Below, one piece after another: positions 1 to 7,604 of a stretch of DNA of 19,059 nucleotides. Numbering within the stretch: the first letter of the stretch is position 1; every line of letters begins with the position of its first letter. The notes below the pieces were generated by a model that did not search any database, was not told where the DNA came from, and saw only the letters and a program-made list of their open reading frames with translations. Location: NCBI GenBank assembly GCA_965655465.1, contig CBFHGY010000041.1:1-19059 (forward strand), written 5' to 3'. Position numbers and translations under genes: made by a program. This DNA is from VMCP01 sp965655465. Lineage in GTDB: Bacteria; Bacteroidota; Bacteroidia; NS11-12g; UBA955.

Positions 1-1052
1 CAGGCACAGGCAAATCAGTAATTGCAATTCAGTTAACCGCACGTTTAACCGCAGAACGCAAGCTAGTGCAATATGTAAGTAAAAACAGCGCTCCCCGAGA
101 TGTGTATGCCAGTAAACTAGCAGGAATTCGAACAAAATCATGGGTTAATAACTTATTCAAAGGTTCTGGCTCTTATATTTCAAGTCCAAATGGGGCATTT
201 GATGCATTAATCATAGACGAAGCGCACCGATTAAACGAAAAAAGTGGGATGTTCTCTAATTTAGGAGAGAACCAAATAAAGGAAATAATAAACGCTGCTA
301 AATGTTCGATTTTCTTTATTGATGAAGACCAAAGGGTCACAATGAAAGATATTGGATCGAAGGGCGAAATTGAATATTGGGGACACCAATCCGGCGCTAA
401 CGTCCATTATCTTGAACTTGAGAGTCAATTTCGTTGTAACGGAAGCGATGGATATTTATCTTGGTTAGACAATATGTTATCCATTCGTGAAACTGCCAAT
501 GTTAGTTTAACGGACTTGAATTATCGATTTGAAATTATTGACAACCCGAATATTCTAAGGAAAACAATTGCAGAATTAAATAGGGAACGCAATCGCTCTC
601 GCATAGTTGCAGGTTATTGTTGGCCTTGGAATTCCAAAAAAGACAAAACAGCCATGGACATTACATTTCCGGAACATGATTTTGGCATGCAATGGAACTT
701 AACGCAAGATGGTATGTTGTGGATCATTAGCCCGGAATCAGTAAACCAAATTGGATGCATACACACGTGTCAGGGATTAGAGGTGGATTATATTGGGGTT
801 ATTATTGGACCTGATTTAGTAATACGCAATAACAAATGGGTCTGCAGACCAGAATATCGAGCGGGCAGTGATAAAAGTGTTCATGGCCTAAAGGGGTTAC
901 TTAAAAAAGATCCCGAAAAAGGGATGGAAATGGCTACTTTAATTATAAAAAATACGTATCGTACGCTTATGACAAGGGGTATGAAAGGATGTTTTGTTTA
1001 CAGTAATGATGAGGAAACTTCAAATTGGTTAAAAGAGTTTTCAACGCGATAA
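1..1052 (+). CDS. DUF2075-family ATPase/helicase, 5'-truncated
   Basis: The reading frame is open from the first bases of the window (first whole codon at base 3), so the gene begins upstream and about 349 residues are visible. It opens directly on a Walker A motif, GTGKS. The Walker B/DEAH box follows (LIIDEAHRL, near residue 75 of the visible part), then the FIDEDQRVT segment, the QFRCNGSDGYL segment, a CQGLEVDYIGVIIG block and a C-terminal YRTLMTRGMKGC block. This series is characteristic of the DUF2075 / Schlafen group 3-like helicase domain family (knowledge of the family). Family members often carry an N-terminal nuclease or other domain, which here would lie outside the window. The substrate is unknown; it is presumably an ATP-driven DNA or RNA enzyme. 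It lies tail-to-tail with the housekeeping priA operon and may be an accessory gene. The GTG at 66 is internal to the domain and is not the real start. Confidence 0.88.
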   Translation, partial: GTGKSVIAIQLTARLTAERKLVQYVSKNSAPRDVYASKLAGIRTKSWVNNLFKGSGSYISSPNGAFDALIIDEAHRLNEKSGMFSNLGENQIKEIINAAKCSIFFIDEDQRVTMKDIGSKGEIEYWGHQSGANVHYLELESQFRCNGSDGYLSWLDNMLSIRETANVSLTDLNYRFEIIDNPNILRKTIAELNRERNRSRIVAGYCWPWNSKKDKTAMDITFPEHDFGMQWNLTQDGMLWIISPESVNQIGCIHTCQGLEVDYIGVIIGPDLVIRNNKWVCRPEYRAGSDKSVHGLKGLLKKDPEKGMEMATLIIKNTYRTLMTRGMKGCFVYSNDEETSNWLKEFSTR

Positions 1053-1177
1053 ACTGGGGTTAAAGACTGTTACATTTGATATAACACTCAACGATGTCGA
1101 TCTCAAAGCAGAAATTAAGTCTGATTTACTTGCAAATGGATAATCAACTTAACATAAAAATGCTGCTAACATTATCT

Positions 1178-1226
1178 AAAAAACACATAATACCTTAAGC
1201 TCGTTAAAATCGCAGCTGGTTATGTG
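1178..1226 (-). terminator. Probable terminator of the priA-end operon (imperfect hairpin plus T6)
   Basis: Read on the minus strand, downstream of the priA stop, CACATAA (1226-1220) can pair with TTATGTG (1190-1184), with CC/GG and AGCT/AGCT pairs inside and short bulges. A run of six T (1183-1178) follows at once. That is the layout of a Rho-independent terminator for the minus-strand gene run, although the outer stem is AT-rich and the inner one is interrupted. It lies in the 215-base gap between the DUF2075 gene and priA, where no other gene was recognised. Confidence 0.4.
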
Positions 1227-1267
1227 AAGATCACACCCAAATTCAGGCAAGGTCAACCCAACAATTC

Positions 1268-3721
1268 TCACGGATCTACATCAAAATCTATCTGCAAAGC
1301 ATTCATACCCTCGCATTGTAATAACCAAAGGCGTTTTTGCAATAAATACTCCTTTATACGGTGCGCCGCATGTTGCTGCGGATCAAATTTAATTAGAAAT
1401 TGCTGGATATACTGATTCTTCACGCGTGAAACACTGGGCGTAATAGGTCCCAATAAACGCTCTCCAAATTGAGGCCTTAAGGCATTATTAAACAATATGG
1501 CAGCTTGCACCACATTGGGTTCGTCTTTATGCCGCAATCGCACTTCTATCAATCTTCCAAATGGCGGATAATCAAAATCTCTGCGACTTTCCAACTCATC
1601 CTCTGCCAATTCTTCATAATCGCCCTGCTCTAAGGCTCTAAAAACCGGATGGTCCTTTCGATAGGTCTGAATCCAAATCGTTCCTGGCTCCTTCCCTCTT
1701 CCCGCTCTACCTGCAAGTTGGTGGTATTGTTGAAAACTGCGCTCGTTAGATCTAAAATCAGGATTATTTAAAGGCATATCTCCCTCCGGAACCGCTATAT
1801 GCACCACATCCTCAAAATCTATCCCTTTGGCCAAAAGTTGCGTTCCCACCAAAATATCGATACGACCCTGGTGAAATTCGTTAATTATTCGCTGAAAATC
1901 AGATCGTTTGTGGATACTCTGCTGATCAAACCGCGCTATGCGCGCTTCTGGAAATAAGGTCTGTAATTCATCGACCCATTTTTCTGTACCGGCCCCTTTC
2001 ATTTGGAAATCGTTTCCGCCACAACCCGGACAAATTTTGGGCAAGCTTTGTTGGTAACCGCAGTAATTGCAACGCTGATTTTGACTGCTTTTATAATAGG
2101 TTAAGGAAATATCACAATTCAAACATTGTGTATTATACCCGCATAATCCACATTGAATATAGGGTGCAAATCCCTTGCGATTGTGATAAACAATAATGCG
2201 CTTTTGGTTCTTTAATGCTTCGGTTAAAGCATCTGTTAATGGATCTGACAGCAATTCTTTGTAGCGGTTTTGTTCTTTCAGTAACTTTAAATCCAACCAA
2301 TTCCATTTGGTGGATTCCCGTTCTTCGAAACGTTCACGCAATCGTACTAAATGTACTTTTTTCCGAGACGCCAATTCCCACATTTCATAACTTGGCGAAG
2401 CAGATCCTAATAAAACCGAGGCCTTTTGCTGCCTTGCCAAATAAAAAGCGGCATCTCTGGCATGGAAATAAGGTCTTTTTTCAAATTGTTTGTAACCCGG
2501 TTCGTGTTCTTCATCAATTACAATAAGTCCTAAATTGCTAAAAGGAGCAAAAATGGCGCTTCGGGTTCCTAATAACACCTGTATTTCTCCACTTCTCACT
2601 TGCTGATAAAGTTCTGTGCGTTCCGAAATTGAATAATAATGATGCCAAACGCCTAAGGACACTTCTAAATATTGGCTAATACGATGCACCAAATTTTCGG
2701 TAAGAGCGACTTCCGGAACCAAAAAAAGCACTTGCTTCCCTTCTTGAATATACTTTTTAGCCGCCTCAACATATAAAAGGGTTTTACCCGAACCGGTTAT
2801 CCCGAAAAGTAAAACGGGTAGCTGCAGTTGCAATCCCTCAAAAATTTCTTCTTTGGCCTTTTCCTGTGCGTCATTTAAAATATACGTTTTCCCTTGTCCG
2901 TCGGTACTTTCATAACGCGATACCTGTACTTCATAAATTCGCACCAATCCTTTCGATTGTAAGGATTTAAAAACCGTCCGTTCAATAGCATAGTTCTTGC
3001 AGATATCCGCTAAAGGCTGTGGTTGCATGCCTTTTCCCAACAATGCCAATATGGCTTGTAGCTGCTTGGGGGCCTTTTTTTCTAATGCATTTAATGCTTC
3101 GTTTGCAGCATCATTATCAAGCCATAAGGGGTTCAATTCAATTTTGGCAATGCGTTTAGGTTTGTAATTTTCACGCAATTCCTCTTCCATGCATAAAATT
3201 CCTTTCAGGTACATGGATTTTACAATTTTCATAACGCTCTTTTGATTCAAGAGCTGCTGTATATCCTCTACTTTGATGCTTTTTTGTTGTAAAGCCAATC
3301 CCAATACCTGATTTTCTTTGGCATCTAATTGCAAATTATCATCGGGCTCAAAGGCAGGATGTAGGGTAATTTTTGTTTGACTTTGAACACGGAAACCAGC
3401 GGGTAAAGCTCCCTGCATTACATCGCCTAAATACGACATATAATAACGGGCCATCCATTCCCAAAACTCACGTTGCGTTTGATCTACCAGAATTTCATCA
3501 TCTAGAATTTCCGTAATGTAATTGGCTTGATAGCCAACCGGAGCTTGTTCTGAAATCTTCCAAACAATGCCGGAGTACACCTTCTTGACCCCAAAGGGTA
3601 CTGCAACGCGTAATCCAGGCATCAATAATTCGTTCCACTCGTAAGGCACCCTATAGGTGTACAGCTTTGGTAAAGGCAAAGGCAAGAGTACTTCCGCAAA
3701 AAGGGTAATTCTTTCGGTCAC
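1268..3721 (-). CDS. priA: Primosomal protein N' (PriA), replication-restart helicase
   Basis: PriA is a 3'-to-5' superfamily 2 DNA helicase that recognises abandoned replication forks and reloads the replisome. The N-terminal 3'-DNA-binding domain is visible at about residues 1-100 (VLLPLPLPKLYTYRVP, LRVAVPFG). Helicase motifs follow: Walker A GITGSGKT (about 307-314), DEEH (403-406), and the C-terminal lobe with GTQLLAKG and QLAGRAGRG (to about 676). Eight cysteines in four pairs (about 524/527, 533/536, 551/554, 564/567) form the PriA zinc-binding insertion. The frame stays open to a TTG at 3754, but the GTG at 3721 (protein starting VTERITLF) fits the usual N-terminus of the family in this phylum and is my choice, giving 817 residues. 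It is the last gene of the minus-strand run, 42 bases after the prenyltransferase (9 if TTG is used). Confidence 0.95.
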   Translation of the reverse strand: MTERITLFAEVLLPLPLPKLYTYRVPYEWNELLMPGLRVAVPFGVKKVYSGIVWKISEQAPVGYQANYITEILDDEILVDQTQREFWEWMARYYMSYLGDVMQGALPAGFRVQSQTKITLHPAFEPDDNLQLDAKENQVLGLALQQKSIKVEDIQQLLNQKSVMKIVKSMYLKGILCMEEELRENYKPKRIAKIELNPLWLDNDAANEALNALEKKAPKQLQAILALLGKGMQPQPLADICKNYAIERTVFKSLQSKGLVRIYEVQVSRYESTDGQGKTYILNDAQEKAKEEIFEGLQLQLPVLLFGITGSGKTLLYVEAAKKYIQEGKQVLFLVPEVALTENLVHRISQYLEVSLGVWHHYYSISERTELYQQVRSGEIQVLLGTRSAIFAPFSNLGLIVIDEEHEPGYKQFEKRPYFHARDAAFYLARQQKASVLLGSASPSYEMWELASRKKVHLVRLRERFEERESTKWNWLDLKLLKEQNRYKELLSDPLTDALTEALKNQKRIIVYHNRKGFAPYIQCGLCGYNTQCLNCDISLTYYKSSQNQRCNYCGYQQSLPKICPGCGGNDFQMKGAGTEKWVDELQTLFPEARIARFDQQSIHKRSDFQRIINEFHQGRIDILVGTQLLAKGIDFEDVVHIAVPEGDMPLNNPDFRSNERSFQQYHQLAGRAGRGKEPGTIWIQTYRKDHPVFRALEQGDYEELAEDELESRRDFDYPPFGRLIEVRLRHKDEPNVVQAAILFNNALRPQFGERLLGPITPSVSRVKNQYIQQFLIKFDPQQHAAHRIKEYLLQKRLWLLQCEGMNALQIDFDVDP

Positions 3722-3763
3722 AGAGAACAAATTTACGGCTTCACCCTCAGCCAAAAAAACGGC

Positions 3764-4705
3764 TTAAGGTTGAATGATGTGATAAACGAAAAATAACACG
3801 TATCGATAAACAATTAACGCTAAGAGCGCTCCAAAATAAAAGAGAACGGTACTTTTCTGAAGTCGCAACATCCATTTTAATGCGGTTGGCGAATGCAGGC
3901 GCTGCCATGTAGTGGTATTGAGTACGGTAAGTATTAAACCTATGCCCGTAATTTTCAAAAGATCGTTTACCGTATCAACCTGAAAATACACTACCCAAAA
4001 CAATCCCGCTGCAAGTAAGGAGAGGTACCAAGCTAGGCGTTTGCTTCCAGTTTGTCCGGCCACAATAGCCACGGTTTTATAGCCAAAAATAAGATTTCCG
4101 CGATCTCCCGCAACATCTTTCATGATGTCTTTTACAAAAAGCACCACCAATAAACCTAAGAAATACCAACCCAATTGCGGAACTTCAAAATTGAAATGAA
4201 TCCAAATCGCTGCCAAGGGAGCAATAGTAAGAACGGAAGCACTGAATTCTCTAAGTACCGCTATTTTTTGCATTTTATGCGAATAAAACCATCCAAAGAA
4301 TTGGAATAAAATAAAATAAACGGCCACTTTGCTGGATGCTAAAAATGCAAATAACAATCCTACTGTATTGAAAATTATATACATGTTGGCCATATGCCCT
4401 GTACCTACGGCGCGACTCATTAAAGCCATATTGCTTTTATTGACTAGATCTTTATCTAAATCGTAAAAGGAATTGATAATAAAAACTGCGGCCACTGTGA
4501 AGAGGGTAGCAAGTGCCATTGCATGAACGGTTGTATCGGTTAAAAATTGCCAAAAGGCCATTTTTTTATCGCTTCCGTTCTTAATTAATAAAATATACGC
4601 TGACAACAAATATTGAGAAATCCCCAATAAGAGTAAATTATACCAACGCACAACGCCCAAGGTATAGATGAGTCGCAAAATACCGCGATGGCCTTTCAGG
4701 GACAT
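3764..4705 (-). CDS. UbiA-family prenyltransferase (GGGP synthase-like)
   Basis: This 313-residue integral membrane protein has about eight or nine hydrophobic segments and both Mg2+-prenyl-diphosphate motifs of the UbiA superfamily: N78xxxD82xxxD86 and D193xxxD197xxxD201. Such enzymes move a prenyl chain onto an acceptor in the membrane. Relatives in Bacteroidota are usually named geranylgeranylglycerol-phosphate geranylgeranyltransferases, by similarity to the archaeal ether-lipid enzyme; the true acceptor here is not shown by the sequence. A menaquinone- or heme-type role is possible, but the lack of the usual MenA or CtaB surroundings does not favour it. It starts 2 bases after the mevalonate kinase stop, so it is almost certainly co-transcribed with the genes that make its prenyl donor. 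Confidence 0.85.
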   Translation of the reverse strand: MSLKGHRGILRLIYTLGVVRWYNLLLLGISQYLLSAYILLIKNGSDKKMAFWQFLTDTTVHAMALATLFTVAAVFIINSFYDLDKDLVNKSNMALMSRAVGTGHMANMYIIFNTVGLLFAFLASSKVAVYFILFQFFGWFYSHKMQKIAVLREFSASVLTIAPLAAIWIHFNFEVPQLGWYFLGLLVVLFVKDIMKDVAGDRGNLIFGYKTVAIVAGQTGSKRLAWYLSLLAAGLFWVVYFQVDTVNDLLKITGIGLILTVLNTTTWQRLHSPTALKWMLRLQKSTVLFYFGALLALIVYRYVLFFVYHIIQP

Positions 4706-4707
4706 GA

Positions 4708-5652
4708 CTATATTTTATAGATAACTTGCAAGGAATGGTCTTTGAGCATTTCTTGAGCCCGGTCTAAATCTTCAGTAAAGCCCAATACAAAACCGCCTCC
4801 ACCGCTGCCACAAAGTTTTAAATAATAGGCATTGGTTTCGATTCCATTACTCCATAATTCTTCAAATTTCTGAGGAATCATCGGTTTGAAATTATGTAAA
4901 AACAGCTTTGAAATTTCCTTAACAGATTGAAATAGCGGGGTAATCTCCCCCTTCAAAAAATGCTTAACGGCGCTGTCGTTGTGTTTTTTTAATTCATTGC
5001 GCACCATATTGCGGAAACCTTCTTCTTTCAGTCTGTCTAAAAAGATTTCTACCATTCCTTTAGTTTTACCAGGAGCTCCGGTATTCATTAAAAAGATGGC
5101 GCCTTTACCTTCAGAATTTTGAATCGGTAAGCCCACCGTATCTAAATTTCCTTGACCTTTTATAAGAATGGGTAAATTCAAATAACAAATGAGGGGATCT
5201 AAACCCGAACTTTTACCGTGGAAATAACTTTCCATTAAAGACAATACATGCTTCAAGTCGCTTAAATTGTCTGCAATCATGATATCGTCTGCGGTAATGG
5301 GATTTTGGGTATATTTGGCATAAAGGGCGGCAACTAAAGCCCCTGAAGAACCGACCCCAAAACCTTGTGGGATACTGCTATCGAAATACATCCCATTTTG
5401 AAGATCGCTATCTAACTTTTTAAAATCAAACTTACAGGGCAATTCGCCAGAAAACTGCATCTTCTTCAAATGCGAAACGAATTTTTGAATGCTTTTATTG
5501 GATTTTATTTGAGTATCATTCGGTGCAGCTGCTGGCGTAACGAATTTCCCTTGAAAATGATTGAAGGGAATGCTCAGTCCCATTGAATCCTCAATGATAC
5601 CATACTCACCGAAGAGCAAAATTTTTGCGTAGAATAGCGATTCGTTGATCAT
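4708..5652 (-). CDS. mvk: Mevalonate kinase (GHMP superfamily)
   Basis: Predicted to phosphorylate mevalonate at C5. The 314-residue protein carries the three GHMP motifs: an N-terminal AKILLFGEYG (residues 9-18), the ATP loop PQGFGVGSSGA (95-105) and the C-terminal CGSGGGGF (281-288). HGKSSGLD (145-152) resembles the HGxPSGxD signature that marks mevalonate kinases among GHMP enzymes, which is why I assign this gene, and not the other GHMP kinase in the cluster, to the mevalonate step. It lies 1 base after the mvaD stop and 2 bases before the UbiA gene. Phosphomevalonate as substrate cannot be excluded by sequence alone. Confidence 0.82.
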   Translation of the reverse strand: MINESLFYAKILLFGEYGIIEDSMGLSIPFNHFQGKFVTPAAAPNDTQIKSNKSIQKFVSHLKKMQFSGELPCKFDFKKLDSDLQNGMYFDSSIPQGFGVGSSGALVAALYAKYTQNPITADDIMIADNLSDLKHVLSLMESYFHGKSSGLDPLICYLNLPILIKGQGNLDTVGLPIQNSEGKGAIFLMNTGAPGKTKGMVEIFLDRLKEEGFRNMVRNELKKHNDSAVKHFLKGEITPLFQSVKEISKLFLHNFKPMIPQKFEELWSNGIETNAYYLKLCGSGGGGFVLGFTEDLDRAQEMLKDHSLQVIYKI

Positions 5653-5653
5653 T

Positions 5654-6685
5654 TTATAGTTTTTCGGGCTTGCCTCCTATTGCGCTGCAAAGATACAACG
5701 CATTTTGACAATATAATAACAAGCGAGAATCTATAAAGTTTTGAATTTCTGCTTGGTAGCGGGCGTCAAACAACACATGTACGTTGGCACCGGCATCTAA
5801 AGTGAAACAAACGGGTAGCTTGGTTTCCTTTCGGAACTGCCAGATTTCCTGAATAATAGAAAGCGTATTTGGCCTCACAAGCATGTAATAGGGAATCGAC
5901 GACATCATCATGGCATGCAATTGCAAGGCTTCAGATTCTACCAATGCGATGAACCGAGCAACATCTCCGTTGCGAAAAACACTTAAAATATCGGCAATAT
6001 TTTTCTGCGCTTGTTCAAAACGGGCATTTGCATAGGCATGTTCGCTAAATAAGGCATGACCTTCGGTACTGCTCACCGATTTTTCGCCTGCATCCAAGAT
6101 CATTACTGCGTCAATCCAATTTTGTAAATCTGGGTGTATATGGTCATTAAATGGAACTGCATATTCGTCGCTAGATTTATCGTAAGCCGGTGTAACCCCC
6201 CAAATTGCGGGTTCCCCATATACGCTTCTAGATGCGCTTCCACTTCCCAAGCGCGCACAATAACTGGCTTTCTGTAAAAATTCTGGACTTCCCGGTTTTA
6301 AGATCCCTTCTGCATCCACGAAAGCCATGGCCATTGCCCCAAATCCTGCAGCAGAACTGGCAATACCCGCACCATGTGGGAAATTATTATTCGAAGAAAT
6401 CAGTAAATCTACCTCCTTTAAAAATGGCAATTGGTTCTGAATTCTTGAAATAAATTGTTTTATTTTGGGTTCAAAGCTGGGCTTTGGATCGTTATCCAAA
6501 AGAAATTGCAATTGAGGCACTAAACCCGCTTTGGGCAAAATATCTACCTGTGTAGTTGCGCGCAAATCGCTCAAACTCCAGCTGATGCTTGCATTCGCCG
6601 GCAATTGATCTCCGCCTTCTTTCTTCCCCCAATATTTCACCAAGGCGATATTGCTTGGACAGCTGTATGTGATTTTTTTATTCAT
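5654..6685 (-). CDS. mvaD: Diphosphomevalonate decarboxylase
   Basis: Catalyses the ATP-dependent decarboxylation of mevalonate 5-diphosphate to isopentenyl diphosphate. Visible family motifs: NIALVKYWGKK (12-22), the phosphate loop FPHGAGIASSAAGF (102-115), GSGSASRSVYGE (147-158) and TLDAGANVHVL with the expected catalytic aspartate at about 297. The length of 343 residues is normal. The frame extends upstream to an ATG at 6715, but the ATG at 6685 overlaps the preceding gene by only 8 bases (ATGAATAA) and places the CPSN motif at the usual distance from the N-terminus, so I use it. Some bacterial and archaeal relatives act on monophosphomevalonate; nothing seen here settles that question. 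Confidence 0.92.
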   Translation of the reverse strand: MNKKITYSCPSNIALVKYWGKKEGGDQLPANASISWSLSDLRATTQVDILPKAGLVPQLQFLLDNDPKPSFEPKIKQFISRIQNQLPFLKEVDLLISSNNNFPHGAGIASSAAGFGAMAMAFVDAEGILKPGSPEFLQKASYCARLGSGSASRSVYGEPAIWGVTPAYDKSSDEYAVPFNDHIHPDLQNWIDAVMILDAGEKSVSSTEGHALFSEHAYANARFEQAQKNIADILSVFRNGDVARFIALVESEALQLHAMMMSSIPYYMLVRPNTLSIIQEIWQFRKETKLPVCFTLDAGANVHVLFDARYQAEIQNFIDSRLLLYCQNALYLCSAIGGKPEKL

Positions 6686-7604
6686 AACGGATGATTTCGT
6701 TCCAGGGAACGACATTATAAGATTTAAAGAATGAATGTTCTTGATTTAAAAAGGTTGAATTTACCAGTAGCATGTCTCCACCCCACGCTCCCAACCATTT
6801 GCAAAGCCCTTGTTTAACTGGATTCAAGTTGAACTGTTTGTAAGGCGTATTTAACTCCAGCAATTGAGCCAATAACAATTGAAACATTTCCAAAGCCGCT
6901 TCTATAGATGCCGTATGTTCAGAATCTCTCACCAATGTTAAAACGCGTTCAAATTGTTGTGCATAAAAGGGCTCTTTTAAAATTTCCTCCAATTGGGGAA
7001 TAATTTTGGATGCACTTTTTCGGGAATTTACTTTTTCTCCTAAAAATACCACGTGCCAGTCTTCCGACCATTGAGGGTCCCATTTCCAAGCTCTAAAATG
7101 TGCCTCTCCGTCTTTGAGCCAAAAAGTTAGTGGCTTGCCTAAGCTCGCAATGGCCACATCATAACCACTGCCATTAAAGATTTCTTTCTGAAGCATTTGA
7201 GGATCTAAGTGGAAACATTGCGACATTAAAGAAATGAAGGTACTGCTGGATCCCAAACCGGTATTTCTACCAAATTCTAAACGGGTTTCCAAACGGTAAG
7301 AGGTATTGGGTTTCCAAAAATCGGGTGAAACCTTCTGCAAAACCGACTCAAATGCCGCTGTTTCTGGATTTGGTTCCGAAATACGTTGCATGCTTTTTAA
7401 GTCATACTCGAATTGCAGCCATACGGATCCCATTTCATCGAGCGCTTTAAATCGCAAAAGATCGGGTTGTTCGGTGGGTGTTTTATACGCGAAGAACTCC
7501 AACCACTGACCGTCTTTTACAGGCAAGGCCAAGGCTTCCAATCCTAAAAGAACGGTATACTCACCTGCTAATAATATTTTACCCGGGGCAAAATAGGTTT
7601 GCAT
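6678..7604 (-). CDS. GHMP kinase, probable phosphomevalonate kinase
   Basis: The 308-residue protein has the GHMP N-terminal motif APGKILLAGEY (6-16), the ATP loop GLGSSST (116-122) and a C-terminal LGAWGGDMLLV (271-281) in place of the common glycine-rich motif 3. GSGYDVAIAS (145-154) recalls the SGxDVA signature of phosphomevalonate kinases. With mevalonate kinase and MvaD in the same operon, the missing activity is phosphorylation of phosphomevalonate to diphosphomevalonate, so I infer that role; the protein is divergent from the well-studied MvaK2 enzymes and the assignment rests mainly on context. Its start codon shares one base with the mvaA stop (TAATG) and its end overlaps mvaD by 8 bases, which suggests coupled translation. 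Confidence 0.75.
   Translation of the reverse strand: MQTYFAPGKILLAGEYTVLLGLEALALPVKDGQWLEFFAYKTPTEQPDLLRFKALDEMGSVWLQFEYDLKSMQRISEPNPETAAFESVLQKVSPDFWKPNTSYRLETRLEFGRNTGLGSSSTFISLMSQCFHLDPQMLQKEIFNGSGYDVAIASLGKPLTFWLKDGEAHFRAWKWDPQWSEDWHVVFLGEKVNSRKSASKIIPQLEEILKEPFYAQQFERVLTLVRDSEHTASIEAALEMFQLLLAQLLELNTPYKQFNLNPVKQGLCKWLGAWGGDMLLVNSTFLNQEHSFFKSYNVVPWNEIIRYE

Noticed and set aside
1033..1143. Open frame without a start codon running past the helicase stop (KEFQRDKLGLKTV...)
   Set aside because: Considered as a frameshifted extension of the helicase, but the helicase already ends with the normal family C-terminus and the extra residues match nothing I know.
2215..2526. 103-codon plus-strand open frame inside priA
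   Set aside because: It is antisense to the well-conserved helicase and zinc-binding region and has no recognisable domain; it is a shadow frame.
6686..6715. Ten-residue N-terminal extension of mvaD
   Set aside because: It overlaps the preceding gene by 38 bases and lies before the conserved start of the family; ATG 6685 fits better.
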